This document shows, piece by piece, positions 28,675 through 38,384 of a stretch of DNA of 53,756 nucleotides (positions are counted from its first letter, which is position 1; every line of letters starts with the position of its first letter). A program made the translations under genes and the position numbers. The stretch lies in NCBI RefSeq assembly GCF_021555155.1, contig NZ_JAKGBU010000003.1:1-53756 (forward strand), read 5' to 3'. Origin of the DNA: Rhizobium alarense (GTDB taxonomy: Bacteria > Pseudomonadota > Alphaproteobacteria > Rhizobiales > Rhizobiaceae). A model generated the notes under the pieces. It had not been told where the DNA came from and made no database searches. It was given only the letters and a program-made list of their open reading frames with translations.

Positions 28675-30780
28675 TCAACCGGCCCGGAGGAAGCGGATCG
28701 CCTCGTCGCGCCGGTAGAGGTAGAGCAGCGTCCGGAGCGCCTCTCCGCGGGCACTCGTCAGCTCCGGATCCCGTTCGATGACATAGGCGGCGTCCTTGCG
28801 GGCGATTTCGAGCAGGTCGCCGTGGGCCTCGAGGCTGGCGAGCAGGAAGCCCGGCGTGCCGGACTGGCGCGTGCCGAGGAGTTCGCCTTCGCCGCGCAGC
28901 TTGAGATCCTCCTCCGCGATGCGGAAACCGTCCTCCGTCTCGCGCAGGATCGAGAGCCGCGCGCGGCCGTTTTCACTGAGCGGCCCCTTGTAGAGCAGGA
29001 TGCAGCTCGACGCTTCGTCGCCGCGTCCGACCCGGCCGCGCAGCTGATGGAGTTGTGCGAGGCCGAAGCGCTCGGCATGCTCGATGACCATGATGGTGGC
29101 GTCCGGCACGTCGACGCCGACCTCGACGACGGTGGTGGCGACGAGCAGGCGGGTCTCGCCGGTCTTGAAGGCGAGCATCGCCGCATCCTTCTCCGGCCCG
29201 CTCATCCGGCCGTGCACGAGGCCGGCGGCGGCGCCGAAGACGCTAGTCAGCGTCGCATGGCGCTCCTCGGCCGACATGAGGTCGCTTTCCTCCGATTCCT
29301 CGACCAGCGGGCAGATCCAGTAGGCCTTTTTTCCCGCGGCGAGCGCGGTGCGCAGCCGGCCGACGATCTCGCCGGTGCGCTCCTGCGGCATGACGACGGT
29401 GTGGATCGGCTTGCGGCCGGCCGGCTTCTCGGTGAGCTTCGAGACGTCCATGTCGCCGAAGGCGGCGAGCACCAGCGTGCGCGGGATCGGCGTCGCCGTC
29501 ATCACCAGCATGTGCGGCGTGATGCCCTTGGCGGTCAGCCGCAGCCGCTGGTGCACGCCGAAACGGTGCTGCTCGTCGACGACGGCGAGCACGAGATCCC
29601 GGTAGGCGACATTGTCCTGGAAGAGCGCATGCGTGCCGATGACGATCTGCGTCTCGCCGGCGGCGATGCGTTCGAGGACCGCCTCGCGCTCGCGGCCCTT
29701 GGTGCGGCCGGTGAGCACGTCGATCGTCACGCCGGCCGGCGCGGCCATCCTGGAGAGCGTTGCGACGTGCTGGCGGGCGAGGATCTCGGTCGGCGCCATC
29801 AGCACGGCCTGGCCGCCGGATTCGACGGCGGCAAGCATCGCCATCAGCGCGACGGCCGTCTTGCCGGCGCCGACGTCGCCCTGCAACAGGCGCAGCATGC
29901 GCTGCTCGCCCGCCATGTCGGCGAGGATGTCGGCGACCGCCGCCTGCTGGCTGGCGGTGAGTGCGAAAGGCAGGGCGTCGACGACCAGCCGGCTCAGCGC
30001 GCCCGTCGCCCTGACGGGCCGGCCGGCGACGCGGCGCAGGCGCTGGCGCACCAGGGCGAGCGAGATCTGGCCGGCGAGGAACTCGTCATAGGCGAGCCGG
30101 CGGCGGGCGGGCGCCTGCGGGTCGAGGTCGGTCTCGTCGCGCGGCTCGTGCAGCCGGAGAAAGGCGTCGCGGGCGTCCGAGAAGCCCTGGCGGCGCAGCA
30201 GTTCCGGCTCGATCCACTCGGGCAGCGCCGGGATGCGCGCGACGGCGGCCTCGACCTCCTTGCGCAGCACGCGCGGCGACAGGCCGGCGGTGAGCCCGTA
30301 GACCGGCTCGACGAGCGGCAGGCTCCCGGCCTCCGACGCCTTCACCATATAGTCCGGATGCACCATGGAGGGCCGGCCGTTGAACCATTCCACCTTGCCG
30401 CTGACGACGACCTGCTCGTCGAGCGGGAGGGCCTTTTCCAGCCAGTTGCCCTTGACGCGGAAGAAGGTGAGGGCGAGTTCGCCGGTCTCGTCGTGCAGGA
30501 AGACGCGATAGGGTGCGTTTCCCTTGCCGCGCGGCGGCGGCTGGTGGCGGTCGACGCGGCCGGTGATGGTGACGATGACGCCTTCCGGCGCCCGCGCGAT
30601 GTCCGGCTGCTTGCGGCGGTCGATGAGCCCGTGCGGGCGGTGGAAGATCAGGTCGACGACGCGGCAGTCCTCGGCGCTCTCCTGCCCGAGCAGGCGCGCG
30701 AACAGCTCGCCGAGCTTCGGGCCGATGCCGGGAAGCGAGGAGAGCGAGGCGAAGAGCGGATCGAGCAGGGCGGGACGCAT
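28675..30780 (-). CDS. recG: ATP-dependent DNA helicase RecG
   Basis: This 701-residue SF2 helicase remodels stalled forks and branched DNA. The N-terminal wedge/OB domain (about 1-260) binds the junction. Motor motifs include GDVGAGKTAVA (Walker A, K307), DEQHRFGVH (402-410), TATPIPRTL and a C-terminal helicase core with QLRGRVGRG. ATG at 30780 is used; a TTG nine bases upstream is possible, and neither has a good ribosome binding site. It diverges from sdhE-mfd. Confidence 0.96.
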   Translation of the reverse strand: MRPALLDPLFASLSSLPGIGPKLGELFARLLGQESAEDCRVVDLIFHRPHGLIDRRKQPDIARAPEGVIVTITGRVDRHQPPPRGKGNAPYRVFLHDETGELALTFFRVKGNWLEKALPLDEQVVVSGKVEWFNGRPSMVHPDYMVKASEAGSLPLVEPVYGLTAGLSPRVLRKEVEAAVARIPALPEWIEPELLRRQGFSDARDAFLRLHEPRDETDLDPQAPARRRLAYDEFLAGQISLALVRQRLRRVAGRPVRATGALSRLVVDALPFALTASQQAAVADILADMAGEQRMLRLLQGDVGAGKTAVALMAMLAAVESGGQAVLMAPTEILARQHVATLSRMAAPAGVTIDVLTGRTKGREREAVLERIAAGETQIVIGTHALFQDNVAYRDLVLAVVDEQHRFGVHQRLRLTAKGITPHMLVMTATPIPRTLVLAAFGDMDVSKLTEKPAGRKPIHTVVMPQERTGEIVGRLRTALAAGKKAYWICPLVEESEESDLMSAEERHATLTSVFGAAAGLVHGRMSGPEKDAAMLAFKTGETRLLVATTVVEVGVDVPDATIMVIEHAERFGLAQLHQLRGRVGRGDEASSCILLYKGPLSENGRARLSILRETEDGFRIAEEDLKLRGEGELLGTRQSGTPGFLLASLEAHGDLLEIARKDAAYVIERDPELTSARGEALRTLLYLYRRDEAIRFLRAG

Positions 30781-30950
30781 GGCGCGCAAAATGCGCCGGG
30801 AATTTGCCGCTTGGCAAGGCTGACAATCGCGCTTCCAGCGTCTATAGAGACCGGCGGACCGGATGAGCGATGCCGCAGGGCATCGCTATGGCCTTGACGC
30901 CACGTCACAAATCCGCGTCTGACGGTCGCATCTCAAGGAAAGCCGAAGCC

Positions 30951-31268
30951 ATGACCGGGACCACCCGCTCCAGCGCCGACATCGACCCCCGCCGCAAGCG
31001 CATTCTCTTTCGCTGCTGGCATCGCGGCATCCGCGAGATGGATCTCGTGCTGGGTTCCTTCGCGGATGCGGAGATCGCCGCCCTGTCGGACGGTGAGCTG
31101 GACGAACTGGAAACGATCATGGCGGAGGAGGACGCCGACCTCGTCAAATGGGTGACCGGCGAGAAGCCGGTGCCGGCGCGTTTTGCCGCCGGGCTCTTTC
31201 CGCGCATCGCCGCCTACAAGCCGGATTTCTCGCCGATCGTCGCGGCGAAGGACGAGGGCGGCCGATGA
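30951..31268 (+). CDS. sdhE: FAD assembly factor SdhE (succinate dehydrogenase)
   Basis: This 105-residue protein of the DUF339 family attaches FAD to succinate dehydrogenase. It shows RKRILFRCWHRGIREMDLVLG, containing the conserved RG-x-x-E-x-D segment that contacts SdhA, and a C-terminal DLVKWV. AAGGA lies upstream. Its stop overlaps the mfd start by four bases, a common alphaproteobacterial arrangement. Confidence 0.92.
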   Translation: MTGTTRSSADIDPRRKRILFRCWHRGIREMDLVLGSFADAEIAALSDGELDELETIMAEEDADLVKWVTGEKPVPARFAAGLFPRIAAYKPDFSPIVAAKDEGGR

Positions 31269-34200
31269 TCGCCGGTTTCGATCCGAGGAAGGTCGCCGCC
31301 GCCGCGCGGCCGCTGACGGTCGGTGCCGTTCCCGCCGGCCTCGAGCCGTTTCTCGTCGCCGAGCTGGCGCGCACCGCCGGTCCCGTCGCCTATGTGCTCT
31401 CCGACGGCCAGCGCATCGCCGACATGGAGCAGATGCTGGGTTTTGCGGCGCCCGAGCTCCCCGTTCTGACGCTGCCCGGCTGGGACTGTCTGCCCTATGA
31501 CCGCGTGTCGCCGAGCGCCGACGTGTCGGCGCGCCGCCTGTCGGCGCTGTCGGCGCTGATCGCGCATCGCAGGAAGCCGCATCCGGCGATCGTGCTCGTG
31601 ACGGTCAATGCCATGCTGCAGAAGATGGCGCCGCAGGCGCTTATCGAAAGCCTCGCCTTCTCGGCGCGGCCCGGCAACCAGCTGCGCATGGACGACATCG
31701 CCCAGCGCCTGGAGCGCAACGGCTTCGACCGCGTCGCGACGGTGCGCGAGGTCGGCGAATATGCCGTGCGCGGCGGCATCCTCGATGTCTACGTGCCGGG
31801 AAGCCTCGAGCCGCTGCGCCTCGATTTCTTCGGCGATACGCTCGAATCGATCCGCTCCTTCGATCCGGCGAGCCAGCGAACGACCGGGCAGGTGCGCTCG
31901 CTCGACCTTAATCCGATGAGCGAGGTGACGCTGACGCCGGACACGATCAGCCGCTTCCGCACCCAGTACCTGGCGCTCTTCGGTGCGGCGACCCGTGACG
32001 ACGCGCTCTACCAGGCCGTTTCCGAGGGCCGGCGCTATGCCGGCATGGAGCACTGGCTGCCGCTCTTCTACGACGGGCTGGAAACCGCCTTCGACTATCT
32101 CGACGGCTTCCGGATCGTCACCGACCATACGGTGCGCGAGGCGGCGGCGGAACGCTCCAAGCTCGTGCGCGACTATTTTGATGCGCGCCGGAGCGCCGCG
32201 ACACCCGGCAAGGGACAGGTGGCGCAGGCCACCCCATACAAGCCGGTTCCCCCCGGCGAGCTCTATCTGGACGATGTGCGCTTCTCCGCCCTGCTCGACG
32301 AACGGGCGGCAATCCGCATTTCCCCCTTCAACGAGCACGAGGGCGAGGCCCGCCAGGTCGTCACCGTCGACGCGCGGCAGGGCCTGCGCTGGGCCCGCCC
32401 GGTCGGCGAGGCGGACGCCGAACGCGAGCGCGTCAACGTCTTCGACCAGGCGGTGAAGCATATCGCCGCGCGCCGCTCCGCCGGCGGCAAGGTGCTGGTC
32501 ACCGGCTGGTCCGAAGGTTCGCTCGACCGTCTGATGCAGGTGCTCGCCGAGCACGGTCTCGGCAATGTCGTGCCGGTCGACACGCTGGACAAGCTTTTGA
32601 CGCTCAGGCCCGGCGAGGCGGGTTCGGCCGTGCTGTCGCTCGAGGCGGGCTTCGAGGCGGGCGAGGTCGTCGTCATCGGGGAGCAGGACATCCTCGGCGA
32701 CCGAATGGTGCGCCGCTCCAAGCGCCGCAAGCGGGGCGCCGACTTCATCAGCGAAGTGGCCGGCCTCGACGTGGGATCGATCGTCGTCCATGCCGAACAC
32801 GGCATCGGCCGCTTCGTCGGGCTGAGGACCATCGAGGCTGCCGGCGCGCCGCATGCCTGCCTCGAACTCGTCTATGCCGACGACGCAAAGCTCTTCCTGC
32901 CGGTCGAAAACATCGATCTGCTGTCGCGCTACGGCGCGGAAGGCACCGACGCGGTGCTCGACAAGCTCGGCGGCGTCGCCTGGCAGGCGCGCAAGGCCAA
33001 GCTCAAGAAGCGTCTGCTCGACATGGCGAACGGCCTCATCCAGGTTGCCGCCGCCCGTCTCGTGCGCCATGCGCCGGTGCTGGCGGCGCCGGACGGCGTC
33101 TATGACGAATTCGCCGCCCGTTTCCCCTATGACGAGACCGACGACCAGGCGAATGCCATCGACGCGGTGCGCGACGATCTCTCGCAAGGCCGCCCGATGG
33201 ACCGGCTCGTCTGCGGCGACGTCGGCTTCGGCAAGACGGAAGTGGCGCTGCGCGCCGCCTTCATCGCGGCGATGAACGGCGTGCAGGTGGCGGTCGTCGT
33301 GCCGACGACGCTGCTCGCCCGCCAGCACTACAAGACTTTTGCCGACCGCTTCCGCGGCCTGCCGATCCGCGTGCAGCAGGCTTCCCGCCTGGTCGGCGCC
33401 AAGGAGCTCTCGCTTGTCAAGAAGGAGCTGTCCGACGGCAAGACCGACATCGTCGTCGGCACCCATGCGCTGCTCGGCAGCGCGATCAGGTTTGCCAATC
33501 TCGGCCTGCTCATCATCGACGAGGAGCAGCATTTCGGCGTGAAGCACAAGGAGCGGCTGAAGGAGCTGAAATCGGACGTGCACGTGCTGACGCTGTCGGC
33601 GACGCCGATCCCGCGCACGCTGCAGCTCGCCATGACCGGCGTGCGCGAACTGTCGCTCATCACCACGCCGCCGGTCGACCGCATGGCGGTCAGGACCTTC
33701 ATCTCGCCCTTCGACCCGCTCGTCATCCGCGAAACGCTGATGCGCGAACACTATCGCGGCGGCCAGAGCTTCTATGTCGTGCCGCGTGTCGCCGACCTGC
33801 CGGAGATCCACGATTTCCTGCGGCAGGACGTGCCGGAGCTGAAGGTCGCGGTGGCGCATGGCCAGATGCCGGCAACCGAGCTGGAAGACATCATGAACGC
33901 CTTCTACGACGGGCGCTACGACGTGCTTTTGTCGACGACGATCGTCGAATCGGGCCTCGACGTGCCGACGGCCAACACGATGATCATCCACCGCGCCGAC
34001 ATGTTCGGCCTCGCCCAGCTCTATCAGCTGCGCGGCCGCGTCGGGCGCTCCAAGGTGCGCGCCTTCGCGCTTCTGACCCTGCCGGTCGCCAGGAAGCTGA
34101 CGGGTACGGCGGAGCGGCGCCTCAAGGTGCTGCAGTCGCTCGATACGCTCGGCGCCGGCTTCCAACTCGCCAGCCACGATCTCGACATCCGCGGCGCCGG

Positions 34201-34780
34201 TAACCTGCTCGGCGAGGAGCAGTCGGGCCACATCAAGGAGGTCGGCTTCGAGCTCTACCAGCAGATGCTCGAGGAGGCGGTCGCCGAGATCAAGGGCGAC
34301 GAGGAGATCGTCGACAGCGGCTGGTCGCCGCAGATCTCCGTCGGCACGCCGGTGATGATCCCGGACGACTACGTGCCCGACCTGCATCTCCGCCTCGGCC
34401 TCTACCGGCGCCTCGGCGAGATCACCGAGCTTGCCGACATCGACGCCTTCGGCGCCGAGCTGATCGATCGCTTCGGGCCGCTGCCGGCCGAGGTGCAGCA
34501 TCTCCTGAAGATCGTCTACATCAAGTCGCTCTGCCGCGTGGCGAATGTGGAGAAACTCGACGTCGGGCCGAAGGGCGTCGTCGTGCAGTTCCGCAACAGG
34601 GAGTTCCCCAATCCGGCTGCGCTGGTCGGCTATATCGGCAAGCAGGGCACGCTCGCCAAGATCCGGCCCGACCAGAGCCTGTTCCTCGCGCGCGACTACC
34701 CGACGCCGGAGAAGCGGCTGACGGGCGGCGCGCAGGTGATGACGCAACTCGCGGGACTGGCGAAGCAGGAGGCGGCCTGA
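31265..34780 (+). CDS. mfd: Transcription-repair coupling factor Mfd
   Basis: This 1171-residue translocase removes RNA polymerase stalled at DNA lesions and recruits UvrA. Order of domains: UvrB-homology module (about 1-350), RNA-polymerase-interacting CarD-like domain (about 490-590, with IVVHAEHGIGRFVGL), SF2 motor with GDVGFGKTEVA (651-661, K657), DEEQHFG (752-758), TATPIPRTLQ and QLRGRVGRS, then a TRCF C-terminal domain. The ATG at 31265 overlaps sdhE. Length and motifs are normal. Confidence 0.97.
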   Translation: MIAGFDPRKVAAAARPLTVGAVPAGLEPFLVAELARTAGPVAYVLSDGQRIADMEQMLGFAAPELPVLTLPGWDCLPYDRVSPSADVSARRLSALSALIAHRRKPHPAIVLVTVNAMLQKMAPQALIESLAFSARPGNQLRMDDIAQRLERNGFDRVATVREVGEYAVRGGILDVYVPGSLEPLRLDFFGDTLESIRSFDPASQRTTGQVRSLDLNPMSEVTLTPDTISRFRTQYLALFGAATRDDALYQAVSEGRRYAGMEHWLPLFYDGLETAFDYLDGFRIVTDHTVREAAAERSKLVRDYFDARRSAATPGKGQVAQATPYKPVPPGELYLDDVRFSALLDERAAIRISPFNEHEGEARQVVTVDARQGLRWARPVGEADAERERVNVFDQAVKHIAARRSAGGKVLVTGWSEGSLDRLMQVLAEHGLGNVVPVDTLDKLLTLRPGEAGSAVLSLEAGFEAGEVVVIGEQDILGDRMVRRSKRRKRGADFISEVAGLDVGSIVVHAEHGIGRFVGLRTIEAAGAPHACLELVYADDAKLFLPVENIDLLSRYGAEGTDAVLDKLGGVAWQARKAKLKKRLLDMANGLIQVAAARLVRHAPVLAAPDGVYDEFAARFPYDETDDQANAIDAVRDDLSQGRPMDRLVCGDVGFGKTEVALRAAFIAAMNGVQVAVVVPTTLLARQHYKTFADRFRGLPIRVQQASRLVGAKELSLVKKELSDGKTDIVVGTHALLGSAIRFANLGLLIIDEEQHFGVKHKERLKELKSDVHVLTLSATPIPRTLQLAMTGVRELSLITTPPVDRMAVRTFISPFDPLVIRETLMREHYRGGQSFYVVPRVADLPEIHDFLRQDVPELKVAVAHGQMPATELEDIMNAFYDGRYDVLLSTTIVESGLDVPTANTMIIHRADMFGLAQLYQLRGRVGRSKVRAFALLTLPVARKLTGTAERRLKVLQSLDTLGAGFQLASHDLDIRGAGNLLGEEQSGHIKEVGFELYQQMLEEAVAEIKGDEEIVDSGWSPQISVGTPVMIPDDYVPDLHLRLGLYRRLGEITELADIDAFGAELIDRFGPLPAEVQHLLKIVYIKSLCRVANVEKLDVGPKGVVVQFRNREFPNPAALVGYIGKQGTLAKIRPDQSLFLARDYPTPEKRLTGGAQVMTQLAGLAKQEAA

Positions 34781-34789
34781 GGCGCGGCG

Positions 34790-35434
34790 ATGGCGGAAAC
34801 GGCAGCACCGGTCACGCTGTTCGGCGCGCGCTACAGCGTCTATGTGCGCATCGTGCTCGCCGTGCTCGGCGAAAAGGGCGTTGCGTGCGGCCTCGTGCCG
34901 GTCGACGTCTTCGCCGAGGACGGGCTTTCGGCCGACTACCTGTCGCGCCATCCCTTTGGCCGCATTCCGGCCTTCGAGCATGACGGTTTCCGGCTTCACG
35001 AGACGAGCGCGATCGCGCGCTATGTCGACGAGGCCTTTCCAGGCCCGTCGCTGCAGCCCGCCGGGCTCAGGGAACGGGCGCGGATGAACCAGATCGTCGC
35101 CATGCTCGACAACTACGCCTACCGGCCGATGGTCTGGGACGTCTATGTCGAGCGGGTGCTGCGCGCGGCGGAGGGGGCGGCCGCCGACGAGGCGCGGATT
35201 GCCGCCGGTCTCTCGCAGGCGCGCGTGTTTCTCGACGCGCTTGCGGCACTTTCGGGCGGCTCACGCCGGCTTGCCGGCCCGGACCTGTCGCTTGCCGACC
35301 TGCATGCGGCACCGATCTTCGACTATTTTACGCAGGCGCCGGACGGGGCGGCCATGCTCGGTGAGTTCCCGGCGCTCGGCGAATGGTGGGAGAGGCTCAG
35401 AACGCGCCCGTCCGTCGCCGCTGCGCTCGCCTGA
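34790..35434 (+). CDS. Glutathione S-transferase family protein
   Basis: This 214-residue protein has the thioredoxin-like N-terminal domain (TLFGARYSVYVRIVLAVLGEKG, then HPFGRIPAFEHDGFRLHETSAIARYVDEAF with the cis-Pro and Glu-Thr/Ser glutathione site) and an all-helical C-terminal domain. Ser and Tyr near position 15 could act on glutathione. It begins nine bases after mfd, so it is probably co-transcribed. The substrate is unknown. Confidence 0.88.
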   Translation: MAETAAPVTLFGARYSVYVRIVLAVLGEKGVACGLVPVDVFAEDGLSADYLSRHPFGRIPAFEHDGFRLHETSAIARYVDEAFPGPSLQPAGLRERARMNQIVAMLDNYAYRPMVWDVYVERVLRAAEGAAADEARIAAGLSQARVFLDALAALSGGSRRLAGPDLSLADLHAAPIFDYFTQAPDGAAMLGEFPALGEWWERLRTRPSVAAALA

Positions 35435-35457
35435 CGCCACGGCGCAAGAACGGCGTT

Positions 35458-36129
35458 TCAGACGGCCGCCGCCTTTTGCTTGCGCTTCAGCGCCGCGATT
35501 TCGCGCAGCGCGCCGGCGAGCGTTTCCACCGACTGCGCGCCCACCACCGCGTATTGATTGTCGAGGATGAAACAGGGCACGCCGGTAATGCCCATCTCGC
35601 GCGCCATGCCGATCTCCTCCTTGACCGAATCGATATCGGCGCCGGCGGAAAACAGCGCGCAGACGACGGCGCGGTCCATGCCGCTCGCCTCGGCGATGTC
35701 GAGCAGCACCGTGCGGTCGCCGACATCCCTGCCATCCTCGAAATAGGCCTTGAACAGGCTGCTCGCCACCTTTGCCTGGACGTCCGGTCCCTCGATCATC
35801 GCCCAGCGGATCAGGCGATGGGCGTCGAGCGTGTTGGGGCTCTTCTCGACGGCGTCGAAATCGAAGGCGATGCCCGCCTCGTGGCCGAGGGCCGCCAGCC
35901 GCTGGTGGGCCTGGTCGACGGCCTCGCGGCTGCCGAACTTCTCGGTGAGCCAGGCCTTGTGGTTCTTTCCTTCAAGCGGCATGTCCGGGTTGAGCTGGTA
36001 GGGCCGGAAGGTGACGGCGGCGCGGACTTCGCCCGAGACCTGCGCCAGCGCCTGTTCGAGGCGCTTCTTGCCGAGGTAGCACCAGGGGCAGACCACGTCG
36101 GAGACGAGGTCGATCGTTACGGCTTCCAT
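35458..36129 (-). CDS. DsbA-family oxidoreductase, FrnE-like
   Basis: This 223-residue cytoplasmic thioredoxin-fold protein carries the redox pair C14-PW-C17, GITGVPCFILDNQY with the cis-Pro loop, and an inserted helical domain. There is no signal peptide, which matches the FrnE/2-hydroxychromene-isomerase-like group rather than periplasmic DsbA. It probably acts in cytoplasmic thiol or oxidative-stress chemistry. It converges with the GST gene across a 23-base gap. Confidence 0.88.
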   Translation of the reverse strand: MEAVTIDLVSDVVCPWCYLGKKRLEQALAQVSGEVRAAVTFRPYQLNPDMPLEGKNHKAWLTEKFGSREAVDQAHQRLAALGHEAGIAFDFDAVEKSPNTLDAHRLIRWAMIEGPDVQAKVASSLFKAYFEDGRDVGDRTVLLDIAEASGMDRAVVCALFSAGADIDSVKEEIGMAREMGITGVPCFILDNQYAVVGAQSVETLAGALREIAALKRKQKAAAV

Positions 36130-36241
36130 CGGTTCATCCTTTCCGTTGCTGCGGTTCCTGCCGTCAGGGTGCGGAGATAGGCGCAGCCGCCGCGCGAATC
36201 AATGCGCTCCGCCGAACCAGCGCCCCGCACGGCCTCGCCGC

Positions 36242-38053
36242 TCACTGGGCGCGCTCGTCCCACCAGACCGGAAACTGGTAGCCGTAGAGCGGCGTCTCTT
36301 CCGGCCGGCCGATATGCTTCTGCCGCGCCACCCACTGTTCGCCGAGATGATAGAGCGGCACGAGATAGTAGCCGGAAAGCAGCATGCGGTCATGGCCGCG
36401 CACCGCCGCCTGGAAGCCTTCCGCCGTGCGGGCCGACAACACGGCGTCGACCATCCGGTCGACGTTCGGATCGGCGACGCCCGCGAAATTCTGGCTGCCC
36501 TCGACGTCGCGCGTGTCGGAGCGCCAGCGCAGTGCCTGCTCGATGCCGGGCGAGAGCGACGACGGGAAGGCCTTCATGATGACGTCGTAGTCGAAGGTCT
36601 GCGAGCGGCTCTGATACTGCGAATCGTCGACCGTGCGCACGCCGACGCGGATGCCGAGCTGGGCGAGGAAGCGCTGGTAGGCGAGCGCCAGTTTTTCCTG
36701 GTCGGCATTCTGCGTCATGATGTCGAAGGCAAGCGGCTTGCCGGCGGCATCCACCATCCTGCCGTCCCTGATCGCGTAGCCGGCGGCGCGGATGAGGTCG
36801 AGCGCCTGCTTCAAAACCTTGCGGTCGCGGCCGGACGCGTCGGTGACGGGCAGGCGGTAGCTTCCGTCGAGAATGTCGGGATCGACGGCCTTCACCCCGT
36901 CGCCCATCAGCGCCTTCTCGGCTGCGCTTGCCGGCACGCCGAGGGCGGAGAGGTCGGAATTCTGCCAGTAGCTCTCTGTTCGCCTGTAGGCACCCTCGAA
37001 CAGGTTCTTGTTCACCCATTCGAAGTCGAAGGCGAGCGTCAGGCCCTTGCGCAGCCGTTGGTCGGCGAACATCGGCCGGCGCGTGTTGAAGACGAAGCCG
37101 AGCATGCCGGACGGCACCTTCGGCGTGAAGGTGTCCTTGACGACAGCGCCGCTGGCGACCGCCGGAAAATCGTAGCCGCGCGCCCATTTCGTCGGGCTGC
37201 CCTCCTGGTAGACGTCGACGACGCCCTTCTTGAAGGCCTCGAACAGGGTGCTTTCCTGCAGGAAATATTCGACCGAAATCTCGTCGTAATTGTCGAAGCC
37301 GACCTTGGACGGCAGGTCCTTGCCCCAATAGTCCGGATCGCGTGCGTAGACGATCTTTTCGCCCGGCTTGACCTCCTTGACCGTGTAGGGGCCGGAGCCG
37401 ACCGGGAATTCGAGCGTCGTGCGGTCGAAGGTTTCCGGATCGACCAGATGTTTCGGCAGGACGGGCGACAGCGCGAAGATCATCGGCGTCTCGCGGTCGG
37501 CCTTGTCGTTGAAGGTGAAGCGCACGCCGTGCTCGCCGACTTTTTCCATCGTCTCGACGAGCGACAGGCGCTGGCTGAAGGGGGCGCGTCCCTTGTCGCG
37601 GAAGAGTTCGAAGGTGAACATGACGTCCTCGGGCGTCACCGGCTTGCCGTCCGCCCAGCGCGCCTTGGGATTGAGGTTGAACTGGATGAAGGTGCGGTCC
37701 TCGTCCCACTCGACCGTCTCGGCGAGCAGGCCGTACATGGTGAAGGGCTCGTCGCGCGAGCGCTGCATCAGCGATTCGTAGACGAGATTGCCGAATTCCG
37801 GATCGAGCATGCCGCGCGCCGTGGTGCGCATGCTTTTCAGGATGAAGGGATTGAGGCTGTCGAAGGTGCCGACGACGCCGTAGGCGATGCGTCCGCCTTT
37901 CTTCACGTCCGGATTGACGTAGGGGAAATGCTTGAACTCCGCCGGCAGCGCCGGTTCGCCGTGCATGGCGATCGCATGGACGGGGGCGGCGAGGGCGGAA
38001 AACGGCAGGGTTGCGACGAGGCCGGCGACGAAGGCCGAGAGGACGATCCGCAA
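36242..38053 (-). CDS. YejA-like periplasmic peptide-binding protein (SBP family 5)
   Basis: This 603-residue exported protein binds a substrate for an ABC importer. A signal peptide (about residues 1-23, RIVLSAFVAGLVATLPFSALA) is followed by HGEPALPAEFKHFPYVNPDVK, the N-terminus of the YejA/microcin C-type family, and DSLNPFILK. The start is TTG at 38053 with AAGGA eight bases upstream. No yejBEF permease genes are adjacent; the next gene is FrnE-like, so the transporter must be elsewhere. A perfect palindrome stands 23 bases before the start. Confidence 0.88.
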   Translation of the reverse strand: MRIVLSAFVAGLVATLPFSALAAPVHAIAMHGEPALPAEFKHFPYVNPDVKKGGRIAYGVVGTFDSLNPFILKSMRTTARGMLDPEFGNLVYESLMQRSRDEPFTMYGLLAETVEWDEDRTFIQFNLNPKARWADGKPVTPEDVMFTFELFRDKGRAPFSQRLSLVETMEKVGEHGVRFTFNDKADRETPMIFALSPVLPKHLVDPETFDRTTLEFPVGSGPYTVKEVKPGEKIVYARDPDYWGKDLPSKVGFDNYDEISVEYFLQESTLFEAFKKGVVDVYQEGSPTKWARGYDFPAVASGAVVKDTFTPKVPSGMLGFVFNTRRPMFADQRLRKGLTLAFDFEWVNKNLFEGAYRRTESYWQNSDLSALGVPASAAEKALMGDGVKAVDPDILDGSYRLPVTDASGRDRKVLKQALDLIRAAGYAIRDGRMVDAAGKPLAFDIMTQNADQEKLALAYQRFLAQLGIRVGVRTVDDSQYQSRSQTFDYDVIMKAFPSSLSPGIEQALRWRSDTRDVEGSQNFAGVADPNVDRMVDAVLSARTAEGFQAAVRGHDRMLLSGYYLVPLYHLGEQWVARQKHIGRPEETPLYGYQFPVWWDERAQ

Positions 38054-38384
38054 GGTTCCTATCCTTTCGAAATCCTGGGAATGATTCCCATCCAATCTAT
38101 ACGAACTCGGCGGTGACGGAACCCTCCGCGCCGCCTTTGCAGCCTCGCGGACGCCGAAGGCCGGGCGGTCTCCCGATCCCCGGCCGGAAAAGCATGACCA
38201 GGCCCCGAAAGGCCGGCGAAAAGCGACGGGAAGGGCTGGAAATCCGCCGCGGCGCATTGTAACAGGATGACCCGAACCGGGTCATGCAAATGCCTCATTT
38301 AGCCGACAGGAGAGCGCACGGCTGACCCCATCACTCTGGGCACGACTTCGCCCGGTACCGGACTTCAGGAGACGGAACCAGACA
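38054..38384. other. Divergent spacer between yejA-like gene and ialB
   Basis: No gene occurs in these 331 bases. Besides the palindrome at 38076-38090 there is an 8-bp stem, ATGACCCG-AAC-CGGGTCAT, at 38277-38295, about 90 bases before ialB, which could be an operator or leader hairpin. The region between is GC-rich with nothing recognisable. Confidence 0.4.
38076..38090 (-). promoter_or_regulatory. Palindrome before the YejA-like gene
   Basis: TGGGAATGATTCCCA is a perfect palindrome with 7-base arms around one base. Placed in the 5' leader, 22 bases before the TTG start, it is the right size for a dimeric repressor operator. The regulator is unknown. Confidence 0.4.

Noticed and set aside
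31214-34999. 1261-codon open frame antisense to mfd
   Set aside because: Same artefact; composition is Arg/His/Asp/Glu-rich without a domain, and mfd is unmistakable.
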